A stretch of 64,000 bases of DNA from Desulfosporosinus shakirovi (GCF_020595055.1 NZ_JAJDOO010000006.1:124001-188000); one strand, 5' to 3'; positions 27,511 through 38,061 are shown, counted from the first letter of the stretch. Made by a program: numbers and translations. Notes: generated by a model from the sequence alone, not told the origin.

Positions 27511-27838
27511 AAATCATTAACTGAGGCTTCCTACCCCTAGGGATCACCTCGTTTATCCAGATATTGTACATTCCCTCACCAAACATTATCCCTTGTGAAT
27601 TTGCAAATAAATACTTCGCAAAAGCGTTGCTAACTACTTGCTTAAACTCAGGATAGAAAATTTGATCATGATTCTGAATGAAATCATCGTTGTTTTGTAC
27701 TTTAGTGACTTCCCCGTCAACCTCAACATATATGGGATATACTATCTGTTCGGCCAGTTTAGCCTTATTGTCGCTAAGGATATAGCCAAAGGCAGCACGC
27801 ATCGAAGGAATCAATATCGTATCCCGGCGCTTTTAGCT
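27467..27838 (-). pseudogene. Fragment, NTF2-like/lipoprotein domain
   Basis: 115 codons from 27814: KLAEQIVYPIYVEVDGEVTK, QNHDQIFYPEFKQVV, LFANSQGIMFGEGMYNIWIN. The pattern resembles the NTF2-like domains of Bacillus/Paenibacillus lipoproteins. No start signal or signal peptide; the 3' end runs into the 27080-27510 fragment at a shared TGGGGAGAA. Confidence 0.45.
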
Positions 27839-27889
27839 CTATATCCTTATCAACCGACCGACCTGTTCGCTGGCAAGGCAAAACAATCC

Positions 27890-28720
27890 CTATATGGAAA
27901 ACACTTCGGCGATCCAGAGCTTCCCGCTGCTGCCAAACGACAACCGTATCCAGCTGCTTTCACAGTATATCCGCAGCTCATAAAACCCTAAGTTTGTGAT
28001 ATACTCCAAGCTCGCGCTATTCGGCTTGCCGTACTCGCCGTAGAGCTGGTCGATCGTCCATCTCCGCGGCGTCCGGTTCCCGGGCAGGGACTTAAGAGTG
28101 TCCTCTATCCTATCGCCAAGCTCGATATCCCGGAGCACGCTGAGCGGCTCGCGATTCGCACAGAAGATCGTCTCCCCATAGTATATGTGTTGAAGAATAT
28201 AGTTGTCGAAATGATCGGCGACGGCATCCGGTCCAGGCTTGAACTCATAACCCATGTTTCCTACATAGATATAGAGGTTCGGTGCCTCCGGCGTCCATCT
28301 GCCAATTGCGTAGTCTATCATATTTTTCGGGATTTCCCATACTTGCTGCGTTTCAGCGAAGGTCATGCCGATCGAATAGCCGTGCAGCGAAATCAGTTCC
28401 TCCTCCCGCACCCGATCATCGGGACGGAACTCCGGCCTCTCGGCGAGGGAAACCGGCGTCTCCTGGACGGTGGTATTCTTCTCGCTAACCTGATCTGCCG
28501 TGGACGGGGTAGGGGCCGACTCGGTCGAAGGTTTTGCCGTTGGCTCGGTGGTCGGCGGTGCGGTCGAAGTCGGCGGTGTTGTCGGGGCGATAGTTGCCGA
28601 CGACGAGAGCGGCGGGATCACGGTCGCAGTCATATCGTCGTCTGGCGTACCGCTTGAGCAAGCTGATAATGTCAAAAGCAAAAGCGCCATGACAGGGGCC
28701 ATTATCCTTGTGTGTTTCAT
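27890..28720 (-). CDS. Lipoprotein with low-complexity Thr/Pro linker
   Basis: 276 residues. Signal peptide with lipobox LLTLSAC, then a 60-residue linker rich in Thr, Pro and Ser (residues 28-95), then a folded domain (HGYSIGMTFAETQQVWEIP, EFKPGPDAVADHF, PRRWTIDQLYGEYGKP). GAGGAA precedes the ATG. Base composition is much richer in GC than its neighbours, so it was probably acquired, e.g. from a Paenibacillus-like source (inference). Function unknown; exposed on the outer face of the membrane. Confidence 0.75.
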   Translation of the reverse strand: MKHTRIMAPVMALLLLTLSACSSGTPDDDMTATVIPPLSSSATIAPTTPPTSTAPPTTEPTAKPSTESAPTPSTADQVSEKNTTVQETPVSLAERPEFRPDDRVREEELISLHGYSIGMTFAETQQVWEIPKNMIDYAIGRWTPEAPNLYIYVGNMGYEFKPGPDAVADHFDNYILQHIYYGETIFCANREPLSVLRDIELGDRIEDTLKSLPGNRTPRRWTIDQLYGEYGKPNSASLEYITNLGFYELRIYCESSWIRLSFGSSGKLWIAEVFSI

Positions 28721-28878
28721 CTTCTATATATTCCTCTTTTCTGTCCGCCGCTTAGCGGCAACTCTCGAAGCTGGAAGCACTGATAATACCCTTGCTTGCA
28801 AGGCAAGCCAAACCAGCATGGAATGGCAGCATCTTCGTGAGATAATACCTGATTTGTTTCATAAGCAGCTCCGGAACG

Positions 28879-29224
28879 TTACCGTCGTATTCCCTGTAAA
28901 GCCAGGAATGCTGTGATGGCATTTTGTTCGGCGTCGGCTGTCTTTAAATCGGCGTAAGCAATCAGTTTCTCCCCGTCAAAAGCAAACAGGTAAAAGGTCC
29001 TATAATTTGTTTTGAAATTGTTGATATGATAATTTACCGTAACACGATAAGGCTCGCTGTCGGTTTTAAGCGTAATGGATTTAAAAGGCACATCGATATA
29101 AGTAAGCATATGGACAATTGCAGTGACCTTTGAATTATCACCTGGATACGTATCCCGGTGTTGATATAATTTTTTCGCATACTCCTTTGGCTGGGCCAAG
29201 CGTAGAGCCTTGGCTATTCTGACC
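28879..29224 (-). pseudogene. DUF4825 domain fragment
   Basis: LYQHRDTYPGDNSKVTAIVHML and ITLKTDSEPYRVTVNYHI are the hallmark of DUF4825, a domain often found at the C-terminus of M56 receptors. The frame begins after a stop at 29225-29227, with no membrane or protease part. It is probably the detached sensor of a lost BlaR1-type protein. Confidence 0.65.
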
Positions 29225-29245
29225 AGCGGATTGAGAATTTAAATC

Positions 29246-29560
29246 CTACTTTGCTGTTTTGTCACGATATACCATCAGAGCAATCCCATTTAATATGATG
29301 GTAACGATGAGAAGAACTGCCGCTACGAACGCCACAGCACCCGTTGTGTCCATTAGAGCAGACCAATCCTCAATCTTTACCAGATGATAGTTATAGAAAA
29401 TCTGGAAACATAGCGAAATAGCACAAGCACTGATGCTCATAATGGAAAGAGTGACCCAACTCCTAGGGTCATGCTTTTTATATCCCATGAGATTTACAAC
29501 TGGAAGTGTCCAAGCAATTAGGCCAAGCACGAGGCTGCCAAGATTAAGCAAACCAAACAT
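29246..29560 (-). CDS. Small three-helix membrane protein
   Basis: 104 residues, hydrophobic segments at about 4-24, 38-58 and 72-96, with KKHDPRSW between the first two. GAAAGGAG sits well placed before ATG 29560, so it is likely expressed. I do not recognise a function; similar small proteins are found in many Firmicutes. Confidence 0.7.
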   Translation of the reverse strand: MFGLLNLGSLVLGLIAWTLPVVNLMGYKKHDPRSWVTLSIMSISACAISLCFQIFYNYHLVKIEDWSALMDTTGAVAFVAAVLLIVTIILNGIALMVYRDKTAK

Positions 29561-29784
29561 AATATACTCCTTTCAGGATCAATTTGTAAGCTAAACTCAC
29601 GCAAATAATGTATCTTTTATGAATTCGTAAGCACACTGATTCCCGTGTTTGGCTTTCCAACTTTCAAACATCACTGAGCCTTAACCCCCGACGGAACGTT
29701 GCCAAAAGACAGTCAAGCTTTCCGTCTGATTCAGGGGAAAAAAGTATTCACCTGGGGGATTTTCAATTCCTTCACTAGGCACCG

Positions 29785-30039
29785 TCATCTATGATTTGAA
29801 ACTGCATGCTCGCTGTATTTGACCAAGCGTGTCTTAAGGTCGTCACCGTCTGCATAAAGCTCGGGTGTTCCATCCAACCATGAATATCTCTCAAAGAAGC
29901 GGTCAGCTGACGACGGGCCAAAGGAATATTCTCCGCCTTCGCTGCTCAGGAGAAGGGTACTCGTGCCGAGCAACGCATTCACTTCCTCCGCAAAAGCGAT
30001 CATTTTAGGCGCATCCAGAGCACTGTCAGGGCACAGCAC
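29785..30039 (-). pseudogene. GC-rich gene fragment, unrecognised
   Basis: 84 codons (FAEEVNALLGTSTLLLSSEG, ADRFFERYSWLDGTPEL) with higher GC than the surroundings and no ribosome-binding site. Its upstream end merges with repeats at 30018-30093. Likely a displaced piece of a foreign gene. Confidence 0.35.
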
Positions 30040-30093
30040 TGTCAGGGAGACGGTCAGGGGACGGTTCTTGAGACTGTCAGGGGACGGTTCTTT
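30018..30093 (+). repeat. Short degenerate direct repeats (CTGTCAGGG / GGGGACGGTTCTT)
   Basis: Four copies of a CTGTCAGGG-like word, two of them extended to GTCAGGGGACGGTTCTT, end in TTGTCACATT. Words like GGGGACGGTTCTTTGTCAC are common as dispersed REP-like repeats in anaerobic Firmicutes. Confidence 0.55.
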
Positions 30094-30284
30094 GTCACAT
30101 TCTGATACGCTTGACCATCCTTCTATTTATCATAAGGAGCGCTGCAATTTTCTCTGACTGATAGCTCCAAATTTCCTTTTATGTCGTGGTTTTTTTTATG
30201 CTTGTGTTCCAAAGTTTTAATTAAAGTAGTATTAAGGTCCAGTTCCAGAACAATTGACTTTCCATCGGGCCGGCGCCCAAATAC

Positions 30285-30455
30285 TTATCTACAATCTGCT
30301 CCTCCTGACCCACAGTCGATTGTTTCTACCCACCGAGATCCTGTTTGAAGTTGCGTGATTCGAATATTTTCGTTCCATCCGCAAACTGCCCTTCGTATAC
30401 TTCAATTTTCTCCTTGCCGTCGGCTGTGACAAAACACAAAAAAGCACCAGTATCC
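30285..30455 (-). repeat. Partial duplicate of the gene at 34189-34761
   Basis: The coding stretch KEKIEVYEGQFADGTKIFES with flanks is almost identical to 34440-34620 but has an in-frame stop after QDLGG. It is a dead partial copy. 30094-30284 shows no supported gene. Confidence 0.75.
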
Positions 30456-30556
30456 GTTTGGTCATGGTTTGTATTACCCTTCACTTCAGGTTATTCAGGA
30501 ATAAAGACAACAAAGCATGGTTTTTGCAACATTTATGATACGGTCTGCTCCGATTA

Positions 30557-30820
30557 TCATTTGAAAAATGAACCGTTCACCGTTTTGCCGTCGCAGCGTA
30601 CAAGGGATTTCTCCAGTTGCCGAATACGCCTTGCATTTTTGCGACTCCTCAGGGTTTTTAGACTGGACATTTTGTTTATTTCATTTTTCAGACTACCCAT
30701 CAACTGCTGAAGGTCCGCGCTGTCTGTGAGAATTACCGGCCTTTTGCCGCCGCGGTAATCGCTGAGGGTGATCAGTTTTATATCCTTCGGGACCGCCCTT
30801 TTGTAACGGATAATGAAAGC
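30557..30820 (-). pseudogene. Open frame continuing after the M56 stop
   Basis: The frame stays open past the M56 stop codon for about 85 codons: YKRAVPKDIKLITLSDYRGG, LQQLMGSLKNEINKMSSLK. It has no start of its own. It is either a lost extension of the receptor or a fragment joined to it. GC is higher than the local average. Confidence 0.35.
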
Positions 30821-32825
30821 TCAGTTTTTGGTCCATTCATTCTGATCAAATAGCACCTTCCCGTTTTTATCGCTGATGATCACATTGGTCAATTTTCTTG
30901 CTTCCTGCCTGAGCAATTCCGCCTTTTCCTGCGGTAAGGGAATAATGAAGGCCTTCTGATTATCGACCGGCGTCGTTGTTGTTATGTTGTTAGCGTAATA
31001 GCACGTTATCCTATCAGCATTTTTTGAAAGATTACTGTCATTAATAATCACTCTGGCATACATAATGCGGCCATACTGAGAACTGCCGCCGCTTACACCG
31101 ATGGACACGGGCACAATATCCGAATTGTCGTTTCCGCTGCCTCCGCCATCATGAATGATGTTTCCATCCTGATCGGCAGTCAGACGCCTCGTTTCTATCA
31201 GGGTGCTTATGTTTTCCGGAACAATATTTTTTTCCTGGTCACTTTTATCCTCACGTTTGATTTTATAGAGCACGACAGTAAAATTGCCGATGTTTTGAAC
31301 CGCCAGCGGCAATATCTTGTTCTCCGCCAAATATTGGTTAAGCTGGGCCTCCGTAAGCGGGGAATATACCTTGTCTCCGATTTCATCAATGACCTTGGAC
31401 ATCTTTTGGCCTGGAGCGCTGTCGGTTTTAATAATGGCCCATCCCTGATTATAAGCGATCGTGTGCAAATGATTGGTACCGTCGGCCTTTTTTTGCAGAA
31501 TGTAGCCGCTCTGGCCGTCCTGTTTTAAATAGGCGCTCGGTTTGATATCCCCGTAATCCAGAGTTCTTCTAACCTGGGACAAAACGCCCAGCAGAGTTGA
31601 ATCAGACTGTTCTTCCTGTTGATCGTACAGTGGTTGTTCATCGACTTTTTTCAGATCCGCCAAAGATAACTGGAATGAACCAGCAATATCCTTGTCCACA
31701 TCCAGCATGTGCGATTCGTATGCTTTCAAGGCTGCATCTGCCGTATCCTCACCGTTCATTGTTTGAGCGTTTGTCAGCAAAACGGCACCTAAGACAAGGA
31801 TCAGCGCTACAGATAAAACCGACCATTTATAAGAACCCTTGCCGAATAAGGAAATCATGGTTATCCTCCTTTGTATTTGAGACTTACGCCCAAGCAGGCC
31901 GACAGTACCATAAGCGTTTTTGCGGGAGCAGTTCTCCAGCAGTTTAATAATAACCCGTCCGTAGTCGCCGGAATGGTTGGCTCCTATTTTGGACAAAACG
32001 TAGGCGTCGCAGGCTATTTCACTATCCTGACGCCAGCGAGAAAATGCAACCCACAGCATGGGATTGAACCAGTGAATAATCTGCATGATGCTTATTAAAA
32101 AATAGACAGCCGTATCTTTTCGTTTGAAGTGAGCCAGTTCGTGGAGTATGACATACTCGAGTTCAGCATAGGTCAGCTGAGTTCCGATTCCCGCAGGCAT
32201 CAGCAATTTGGGGTGGATTAAGCCGCAAACTGATGGGGATTTGCGGTTATCCGTTTCGAGGATAACCAGGCTGCCCGACAAGCCCAGCCTGCATTGACAG
32301 GAGGCGCAAAGGGCTAAGATTTTTTCGTCCGCGCAAGGCCGGTAATTTTTCAGTTCGCGTATAAACTTTCTTTCTTTCACCAGGGTCAAAAAAACCAAAT
32401 CCCGCTATTCCCGTCAACCAGATGGCACAGAAGAGCAGTAAGTAAAAATCATGCGTATTCATGCTGTTTGGCGAACCGGAACTGTCCGGCAGAGTGGTTC
32501 CGATGACTCCGTTATGTAAATCAGGCTGATTACCGCCGTTATTTTGCGCTGATCTTGAATTGTCAATAAGATTAATCTGCTGTTCAGACATCGTATAATT
32601 GGGTGCGCCGGAAAAAAAGCCCCCAAGATTAAAGACGCTGAAAGGAGTCTCCGGCGCATAGGGTACCAGCAAACGGATTATGACCAAAAACCAGACCCAG
32701 GAGTGCCACTTTACATTTAATTTATTGCCCAACAGCAGCTTGAGCAAAATGATTACGATCGTCAGAATGCCGGCCATGACTGAAACGTTAAGCACCCATT
32801 GAAAAACCGGGAGCAAGAAACTCAT
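30821..32825 (-). pseudogene. BlaR1-type M56 receptor broken at a 7-base homopolymer
   Basis: The N-terminal part (32247-32825) has two membrane helices and a linker to a third helix; the C-terminal part (30821-32398) has the third-helix end, HELAH zinc motif, EIACDA, QIQRRITMISLF, a fourth helix and a roughly 290-residue external domain. The two frames meet at a run of seven A (32388-32394, plus strand). One inserted or lost base would restore a protein of about 665 residues. The external domain is not one I can name. Confidence 0.85.
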
Positions 32826-32878
32826 GAAAAATCCGTCCTCTCCCTACTTTGTCTTTTATTTTGTTTTTACTTTGCTTT

Positions 32879-33274
32879 TTACGTTGTCTTTTTCTGTTCC
32901 TTTTCTTCGAGGATTTGCTTCAATCCGGCGATATCTTCTCGACTTAATTCGCATTCCTCAATAAAGTTGGCCAGCATGATATGGGGTAAACCGTCGAAGA
33001 CGCGATGCAAAAATGATTGGCTTTCTGCTCTGACGCATTCCTTTTCTGAGAGTAGCGGGTAGTAATGGTAGGTTTTTTTATCCTGCGGATCAATTTTAAA
33101 TCCCAGGACTTTTTTCTTCAGCAGCCTATTAATCATCGTCTTGATTGTTTTGGGCTGCCAGGTTACAATTTCGGACAAATATTCAATAACCTGATTGGCC
33201 GTACAAGGCGCTTGAGACCATATTGCTTTCATGACTTGCCATTCGGCATCCGATATCTGCGGTAGTTTCTGCAT
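32879..33274 (-). CDS. BlaI/MecI-family repressor
   Basis: 131 residues from ATG 33274 (MQKLPQISDAEWQVMKAIW), chosen because GAGGTGGG lies 6-8 bases upstream; the frame is open 12 codons further but without signal. Winged helix QPKTIKTMINRLLKKKVLGF; C-terminal dimer part ends LSREDIAGLKQILEEKE. It precedes the M56 gene by 53 bases and has paired operators upstream. Confidence 0.92.
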   Translation of the reverse strand: MQKLPQISDAEWQVMKAIWSQAPCTANQVIEYLSEIVTWQPKTIKTMINRLLKKKVLGFKIDPQDKKTYHYYPLLSEKECVRAESQSFLHRVFDGLPHIMLANFIEECELSREDIAGLKQILEEKEQKKTT

Positions 33275-33316
33275 AATATACCCACCTCTTATTATGTATG
33301 ACTTAAGCAAAATGGT

Positions 33317-33358
33317 ATTACATCCGTAATCTATTTGAATACATATTACATAAGTAAT
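33317..33358 (-). promoter_or_regulatory. Paired BlaI operators
   Basis: ATTACATCCGTAAT (33317-33330) and ATTACATAAGTAAT (33345-33358) are two dyads 28 bp apart upstream of the blaI at 32879-33274. They resemble but differ from the TACA-NN-TGTA dyads of the other loci, which may give specificity. Confidence 0.65.
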
Positions 33359-33571
33359 CGTTGTTTGTCAATGGTTCCCAATCTAATATTCATATAGGGG
33401 TAGTAGTTAACTTCTGGGGCAATTGGATAACTGAAGAATCCATTGCTTTTTTTATATTATTTCCATGTTCCAGCCACCTTCATCGATTCCTTGAGATGTT
33501 TTGATTCATCTCCGACAATTAGACAGAATATTTTCGTCTTTACTATTGTTTATTAAACAGTAGTTAGGTAT

Positions 33572-33746
33572 ACTGCGCCGCTTGAACGCCACTGGCTATA
33601 CCCAAATCGCGGAAAGAAAATCTTTAAACGGGCCGGCGCGCAAATACTATCGCCTTACGCCGACAGGTTTGGAATACCTGGACCAGATGCTGGCTGAATG
33701 GGGCGAGATCCTGCATAGCGTTTCTGCCTTAGGAATCAGGATCTAA
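33572..33746 (+). pseudogene. PadR C-terminal fragment
   Basis: GPARKYYRLTPTGLEYLDQML is the wing and following helix of a PadR regulator. Frame ends TAA at 33744-33746. No N-terminus. GC-rich and on the plus strand, unlike neighbours. Confidence 0.5.
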
Positions 33747-33770
33747 CATAATTTCAGCAGGCGTTCTTAT

Positions 33771-34070
33771 TGTAATGCATTTATCTGCCCCAAAATTTAT
33801 GTGCCCGTTTATGTCGGCGAGGCCGATCTTTCCTATATATTGGAACATGAACGCACTCATATCCGCAGGCGCGATTATCTCATTAAGACCCTTGCTTTCC
33901 TGGTGCTTAGCCTTCATTGGTTCAATCCGCTGATGTGACCGCCCTTTCCCCTCATGAGCCGGGATATGGAGATGTCCTGCGACAAAAGCGTGCTGCGCAG
34001 GCTGGGCGACGATGTCTAGGGTGGTTACTCTGGCTCTTTGCTGTCATTGTCGCAAAGAAAAGGACACATA
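33771..34070 (+). pseudogene. M56 peptidase fragment, plus strand
   Basis: KIYVPVYVGEADLSYILEHE, HERTHIRRRDYLIKTLAFL, LHWFNPLM, then MEMSCDKSVL after stops: the protease heart of a BlaR1-type receptor, most like the HEQTH protein at 61087-63720. Several stops and no membrane parts. GC-rich, so of different origin from the AT-rich loci. Confidence 0.7.
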
Positions 34071-34188
34071 TACTGTTTGGTCCTTAATCTGATACAAAAT
34101 TAAATACCTTTTTTTCTACCTAGTATTGGCTTCCTTTTCTATACTCGAAATTAAAATCAGAGTCTGATTGGAAATTACTTTACCTTCC

Positions 34189-34761
34189 TCAGCCGCCGCT
34201 GAATGAGCAGAATGAATCATAATCCCAAAGGATTTCGCCCTTTTCATTTAACCCATAAATCTGGTAATGTTCCTTATTCCACGGCTGACGATAAAAAGCA
34301 GTAAACCTGCGCTGGTTCACCTCAACTATCTTCAATGAGACCTTATTCCCTGCCTGGTATTCGTAGACAAGGCACGGAATCGCCGGATCCATTATTTCTA
34401 AAAGGTGATAAAATTGATTTCCGCCTACTCCTCTCACCTTATCTACAGTCTGCTCCCCCTGACCCATAGTCGCTTGTTCCCACCCACCGAGATCGTGTTT
34501 GAAGTTACGTGATTCGAATATTTTCGTTCCGTCAGCAAACTGCCCTTCGTATACTTCAATTTTCTCCTTGCCGTCGGGTGTGACAAAACGCAAGAAGGCA
34601 CCGGTATCCGTATTGGCGTCGATAGTGAAGTCCATATCCAAAAACATCTCTTCCTCCGAAGTGGAACGGGAATGGGAGTATAGCATTCCCGCAGTTGCTA
34701 CGGCTATAAGTACGATAAGCATAAGCATCAAGACAATCCGTTTGGAAATCAAATAGGTCAA
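34189..34761 (-). CDS. Hypothetical membrane-anchored protein
   Basis: 190 residues from TTG 34761 (GAGGTG six bases upstream; GTG 34770 is an alternative). An N-terminal membrane helix (RIVLMLMLIVLIAVATAG) is followed by a soluble, probably external, domain with DGKEKIEVYEGQFADGTKIF and LVYEYQAGNKVSLKIVEV. I do not recognise the family. A broken partial copy lies at 30285-30455. Confidence 0.65.
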   Translation of the reverse strand: MTYLISKRIVLMLMLIVLIAVATAGMLYSHSRSTSEEEMFLDMDFTIDANTDTGAFLRFVTPDGKEKIEVYEGQFADGTKIFESRNFKHDLGGWEQATMGQGEQTVDKVRGVGGNQFYHLLEIMDPAIPCLVYEYQAGNKVSLKIVEVNQRRFTAFYRQPWNKEHYQIYGLNEKGEILWDYDSFCSFSGG

Positions 34762-34951
34762 GCCAATCACCTCAACTTCACCTTCTTCACTTGATGATCC
34801 AAAGTGTTCTGCTTACTTTGTGATGCATACCCCGTTTTCGCTGGGATTAAGGCTATACCAAAATACGATGCCTCCGTCAGTCAGAACGCCCAGGATGACA
34901 CGTTCGAAAAAACCATCGAGAATGACACAAGCCTATCTTTGAAGAATCTTT

Positions 34952-35935
34952 TTATCTCGCTATTATGAGATTTACTAACACATTAAAATCAGGTCTGTTT
35001 TGCTTAGGGTCTTTCATTCCAGCATCAAGCCAATAACCGACTACTTTATTTTCAGCTAGGAATAGGACTACGTCATAATTTGATTTGGGGTCACCGGTTT
35101 CAATTTGAGCCGTATACATTTTGACTCTTTGACCTGTTGATTGCTATCTACTAACCTAACCTGGTAGGTTGGCTTCTCTAAACCCGCAACCTCGTCAGCC
35201 TTGAACTCAATCCGTGATTCTGGCTTAAGCACACTGACTGGTAATTTCATTGCTTCGTCAATTCCTAAACCGAAATTTGTATTACCAATCAACAGTCCTA
35301 GCTGGGAAGTGTAGTTGGCGTCTCCCCTAGTCCAAATGAGCTTGGTCGTTCCACCGATAATTTCCAGTTTAGGATAACGGGAAAGATACTCGGCTTGCCC
35401 GGCGGTTAAGTCCCCAGGGGGTTGTGCGACGTCTATGTTGGACGTATCAGCATCGGCATTGTCATAAATTTTTGTTACAATATTTTTTATTTGTGGATTT
35501 TCAGCTATATATTCACCTTTGTTTCACCGTTATGTCGAGATCCCCTTATTTCATTACCGTTAACTGCAAAATCTAGTGTTCTTCCGCTTCCGTCATTGAA
35601 GGCGAATAGAACAACCGAGCTGTGATTTACCTCAAGATTTCGGACACGTGTGATTTTGGAATTATTGAACTCCTGAATTATTGAAGACCAATCTTGATCG
35701 TTAATCTTTTTCTCTGTACCATTCATAGAAATGCGAATTTCTTTAAGATCACTTTGATTAACTGGTATATGGTAGTCCGGTAGATTCTTAACATTGGTGA
35801 AAACCACAACGGCTATCAAAGCGATCACTGATAATCCTATCAAAGACCATTTAACGGAAGACGTTCTGAACTCTTTAATCATGGTTATTCTCCTCTTGAT
35901 CTGAGATTTTGAGCCAGATAAACTTGCCAATCCTC
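34952..35935 (-). pseudogene. C-terminal half of a BlaR1-type receptor, two frameshifts
   Basis: LASLSGSKSQIKRRITMIKEF and a membrane helix (WSLIGLSVIALIAVVVF) are the post-protease part of an M56 receptor. A one-base loss near 35507 shifts into AENPQIKNIVTKIYDNADAD...; a second shift near 35120 leads to YTAQIETGDPKSNYDVVLFL and the natural stop at 34952. The protease part is gone and the 5' end is fused to an unrelated GC-rich fragment. Confidence 0.75.
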
Positions 35936-36286
35936 GGGCGAAAAGTCACAGTCCCATTGCCGTGGAACGGGCTTGCCGGACCAGTCCATGCTTTGCAAGC
36001 TCCTGGTCCAAAGCGTGGAGGTAAAGTAGACCGTCTGGACGCAAACGATTTTGCCGTCCACCTCAACATCTACGCCACCACCGTAAGTGCAGTACAGGTC
36101 TTTGCCCCAATACTGAACTTTAACGCTGGGCCGTTGATACTTCACGCCGTCAGGAACCGTTCTTGCTCATCCCGTGCATTGTCTTCCATTGCCAGCCGAT
36201 AATTCTCCCGAATCTGAACAGTTGCTTTTGCTTTTGTTCTGAGCTCTCCATAGTTATATGAGGTACCCGTAGATTTACTGGAACAT
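35936..36286 (-). pseudogene. GC-rich fragment, possibly from a conjugative element
   Basis: Two frames, YNYGELRTKAKATVQIRENYR...NARDEQERFL then after a shift VKYQRPSVKVQYWGKDLY, VDVEVDGKIVCVQTVYF, WDCDFSPEDW. Composition and style recall accessory proteins of integrative elements, but I cannot name the family. Confidence 0.35.
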
Positions 36287-36913
36287 TTATTCACAATTTC
36301 TAATATAGAAAATGGCCAGCTGGGTTCTGTCCCTGAAGCCCAGTTTTTCCAGCAAGCCGGTGACATAATTTCTCGTAGTACCTTCGCTTAAGTTTAGGCT
36401 TTCGGCAATTTCTCTATTTGAAAGGCCCTCTCCCACCAGTTTTAAGATTCCAAGTTCACGTTGTGAAATATCAAGACGTTCGGGAGTCACCTTTTTACCT
36501 TCCTTGAGCATGGCAGAAAGGGCATTTGCCACTTCTCGCTCCAAAACGATATTGCCTTTACCAACAGCCCGCAAACTTTCAATAATAGTGTCCGCGGGTT
36601 GATTTTTAAGGATATACCCTTCCGCTCCGCTTTTTAAGGCCTCTTTTATGTATTCGTCATCCTTAAAGGTCGTAAGTATCACAACTTTGATATCCTGGAA
36701 ATGGCTTTTTATGAGCTTGGTCCCCAACACTCCATCCATAACGGGCATCCTTATATCCATAAGCACCAAATCGGGCTTTTCCTTCCGGCACATTTCCAGA
36801 GCCTCCTGCCCATTGCTTGCTGTACCTACAACCAGGAAATCCTCTTCAATCTCCAAGAGGATCTTCAGTCCTTCTCTGATTAAAGCGTCATCATCCACGA
36901 TAAGAACGTTCAA
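36287..36913 (-). CDS. NarL/LuxR-type response regulator, LnrK/YfiK-like
   Basis: 208 residues from TTG 36913, which overlaps the kinase stop (TTGA) behind a G-rich ribosome-binding site. Receiver: LIVDDD, phospho-Asp in LVLMDIRMPVMDG, Thr in VVILTTF, Lys in ILKNQP. LuxR-type HTH: ELGILKLVGEGLSNREIAESLNLSEGTTRNYV. With the kinase and the three-gene ABC transporter upstream it matches the Bacillus LnrJK-LnrLMN (YfiJKLMN) arrangement for resistance to polyene-type membrane-active compounds; substrate here is inference. Confidence 0.9.
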   Translation of the reverse strand: MNVLIVDDDALIREGLKILLEIEEDFLVVGTASNGQEALEMCRKEKPDLVLMDIRMPVMDGVLGTKLIKSHFQDIKVVILTTFKDDEYIKEALKSGAEGYILKNQPADTIIESLRAVGKGNIVLEREVANALSAMLKEGKKVTPERLDISQRELGILKLVGEGLSNREIAESLNLSEGTTRNYVTGLLEKLGFRDRTQLAIFYIRNCE

Positions 36914-38055
36914 ACAACCCCCCACCCTTCTTGAGGAGCCATTGGCAAAAGACAAACTATCAAGAAGCCATCCGTTGAACTAATGGATATAGTCCCCCCT
37001 ATATTCAGGACCCTTTCTTTCATACCGCTTATACCTAAGCCTTCCTTTAATTTATCACTGCCTATTCCATTATCTTTTATATATAGCCTTGCGAATTTGT
37101 CATTTATATCTATGGAAATATCTATCCTTGTTGCCTTAGAGTGCTTGGCAGCATTAGTAAGAGCCTCCTTCAAGATCAACCCTAATATTTCTAATTGACT
37201 TGAAGCAAGCAGGCCAAAATCACCATAAAACTTAAGCTCAACCGGGCAAAAACCAAAATTATTGATAACGCTTTTTAAATATTCCACACCGAGGGTCTCC
37301 TTGGGTTTTATATTATGTACTGTATTTCTCAGCAGGGTCAAAGCATCAGAAAGGTTCTCAATGGATCTTTCCAGTATTTCTTGAGACTTTTTCTCGTCCC
37401 GGTCCAAGAGCTTATAGGCCGCTTGCAGTTGGATAAGGATACCGGCAATGCCATGACCTACATTGTCGTGGATTTCCCTGGCGATCCGATTTCTTTCACT
37501 GACCTCCGTAAGATGGGCGATATCCTTGGCAGAGTTAAGCAGCTTAGACTTTGTCCGCTCAAGCTCATACCTTAAGCGTCTTTCCTCATCAAATTTATGC
37601 TTGTAGTTTGATTCCTTCTCCTCGGCTTTTTCCATTACCAAGGCCAGGATTCCGCATAGGCCCATGCTCAAAATCAGGGCGGGAAGTCTGGATTCCACCG
37701 CGAAATACAGGCCCAATAACCCCACCGGTAATACACCGCCATAGGCCTTTTGATAGGTGAAATCGAACAAAGGGATACAGAGCAATAAGGCAAAATTCCT
37801 GTCAATCCAGATACCTACACAGATAAGGATAAACGAAGCAAGCGTAGTATAGACAGTATCATAGAATCTTTCTTTAAATACATTAACCCCTATTATTAGA
37901 ATTATAACCAGTACCGCTAAATATGGCACCTCGCCATTTATGGCGAACAAAGCAATGATGTAGATCAGAAAAAGAAGTTTAAGTAAAGATTTCACGGCCA
38001 CCTCATCGATTTTCGGGTTATATGCACCCCAACTTCTTATCATCTTACATTCCAC
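36910..38055 (-). CDS. HisKA_3-type sensor histidine kinase, LnrJ/YfiJ-like
   Basis: 381 residues. About five membrane helices in residues 25-140, a coiled coil (EEKESNYKHKFDEERRLRYE), then ERNRIAREIHDNVGHGIAG with the phospho-His, and an HATPase domain (LKEALTNAAKHS, IKDNGIGSD, GLGISGMKERV). GTG start at 38055. No large external loop, so the signal is probably in the membrane. Coupled to the response regulator by a 4-base overlap. Confidence 0.9.
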   Translation of the reverse strand: MECKMIRSWGAYNPKIDEVAVKSLLKLLFLIYIIALFAINGEVPYLAVLVIILIIGVNVFKERFYDTVYTTLASFILICVGIWIDRNFALLLCIPLFDFTYQKAYGGVLPVGLLGLYFAVESRLPALILSMGLCGILALVMEKAEEKESNYKHKFDEERRLRYELERTKSKLLNSAKDIAHLTEVSERNRIAREIHDNVGHGIAGILIQLQAAYKLLDRDEKKSQEILERSIENLSDALTLLRNTVHNIKPKETLGVEYLKSVINNFGFCPVELKFYGDFGLLASSQLEILGLILKEALTNAAKHSKATRIDISIDINDKFARLYIKDNGIGSDKLKEGLGISGMKERVLNIGGTISISSTDGFLIVCLLPMAPQEGWGVV

Positions 38056-38061
38056 ATCTTC

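Noticed and set aside
28500-28640. Minisatellite-like GGCGG repeats
   Set aside because: They are the Thr/Pro-rich linker codons of the lipoprotein at 27890-28720 read on the other strand.
30018-30093. CRISPR-like short repeats
   Set aside because: Units are unequal, overlapping and without regular spacers; they fit REP-like debris.
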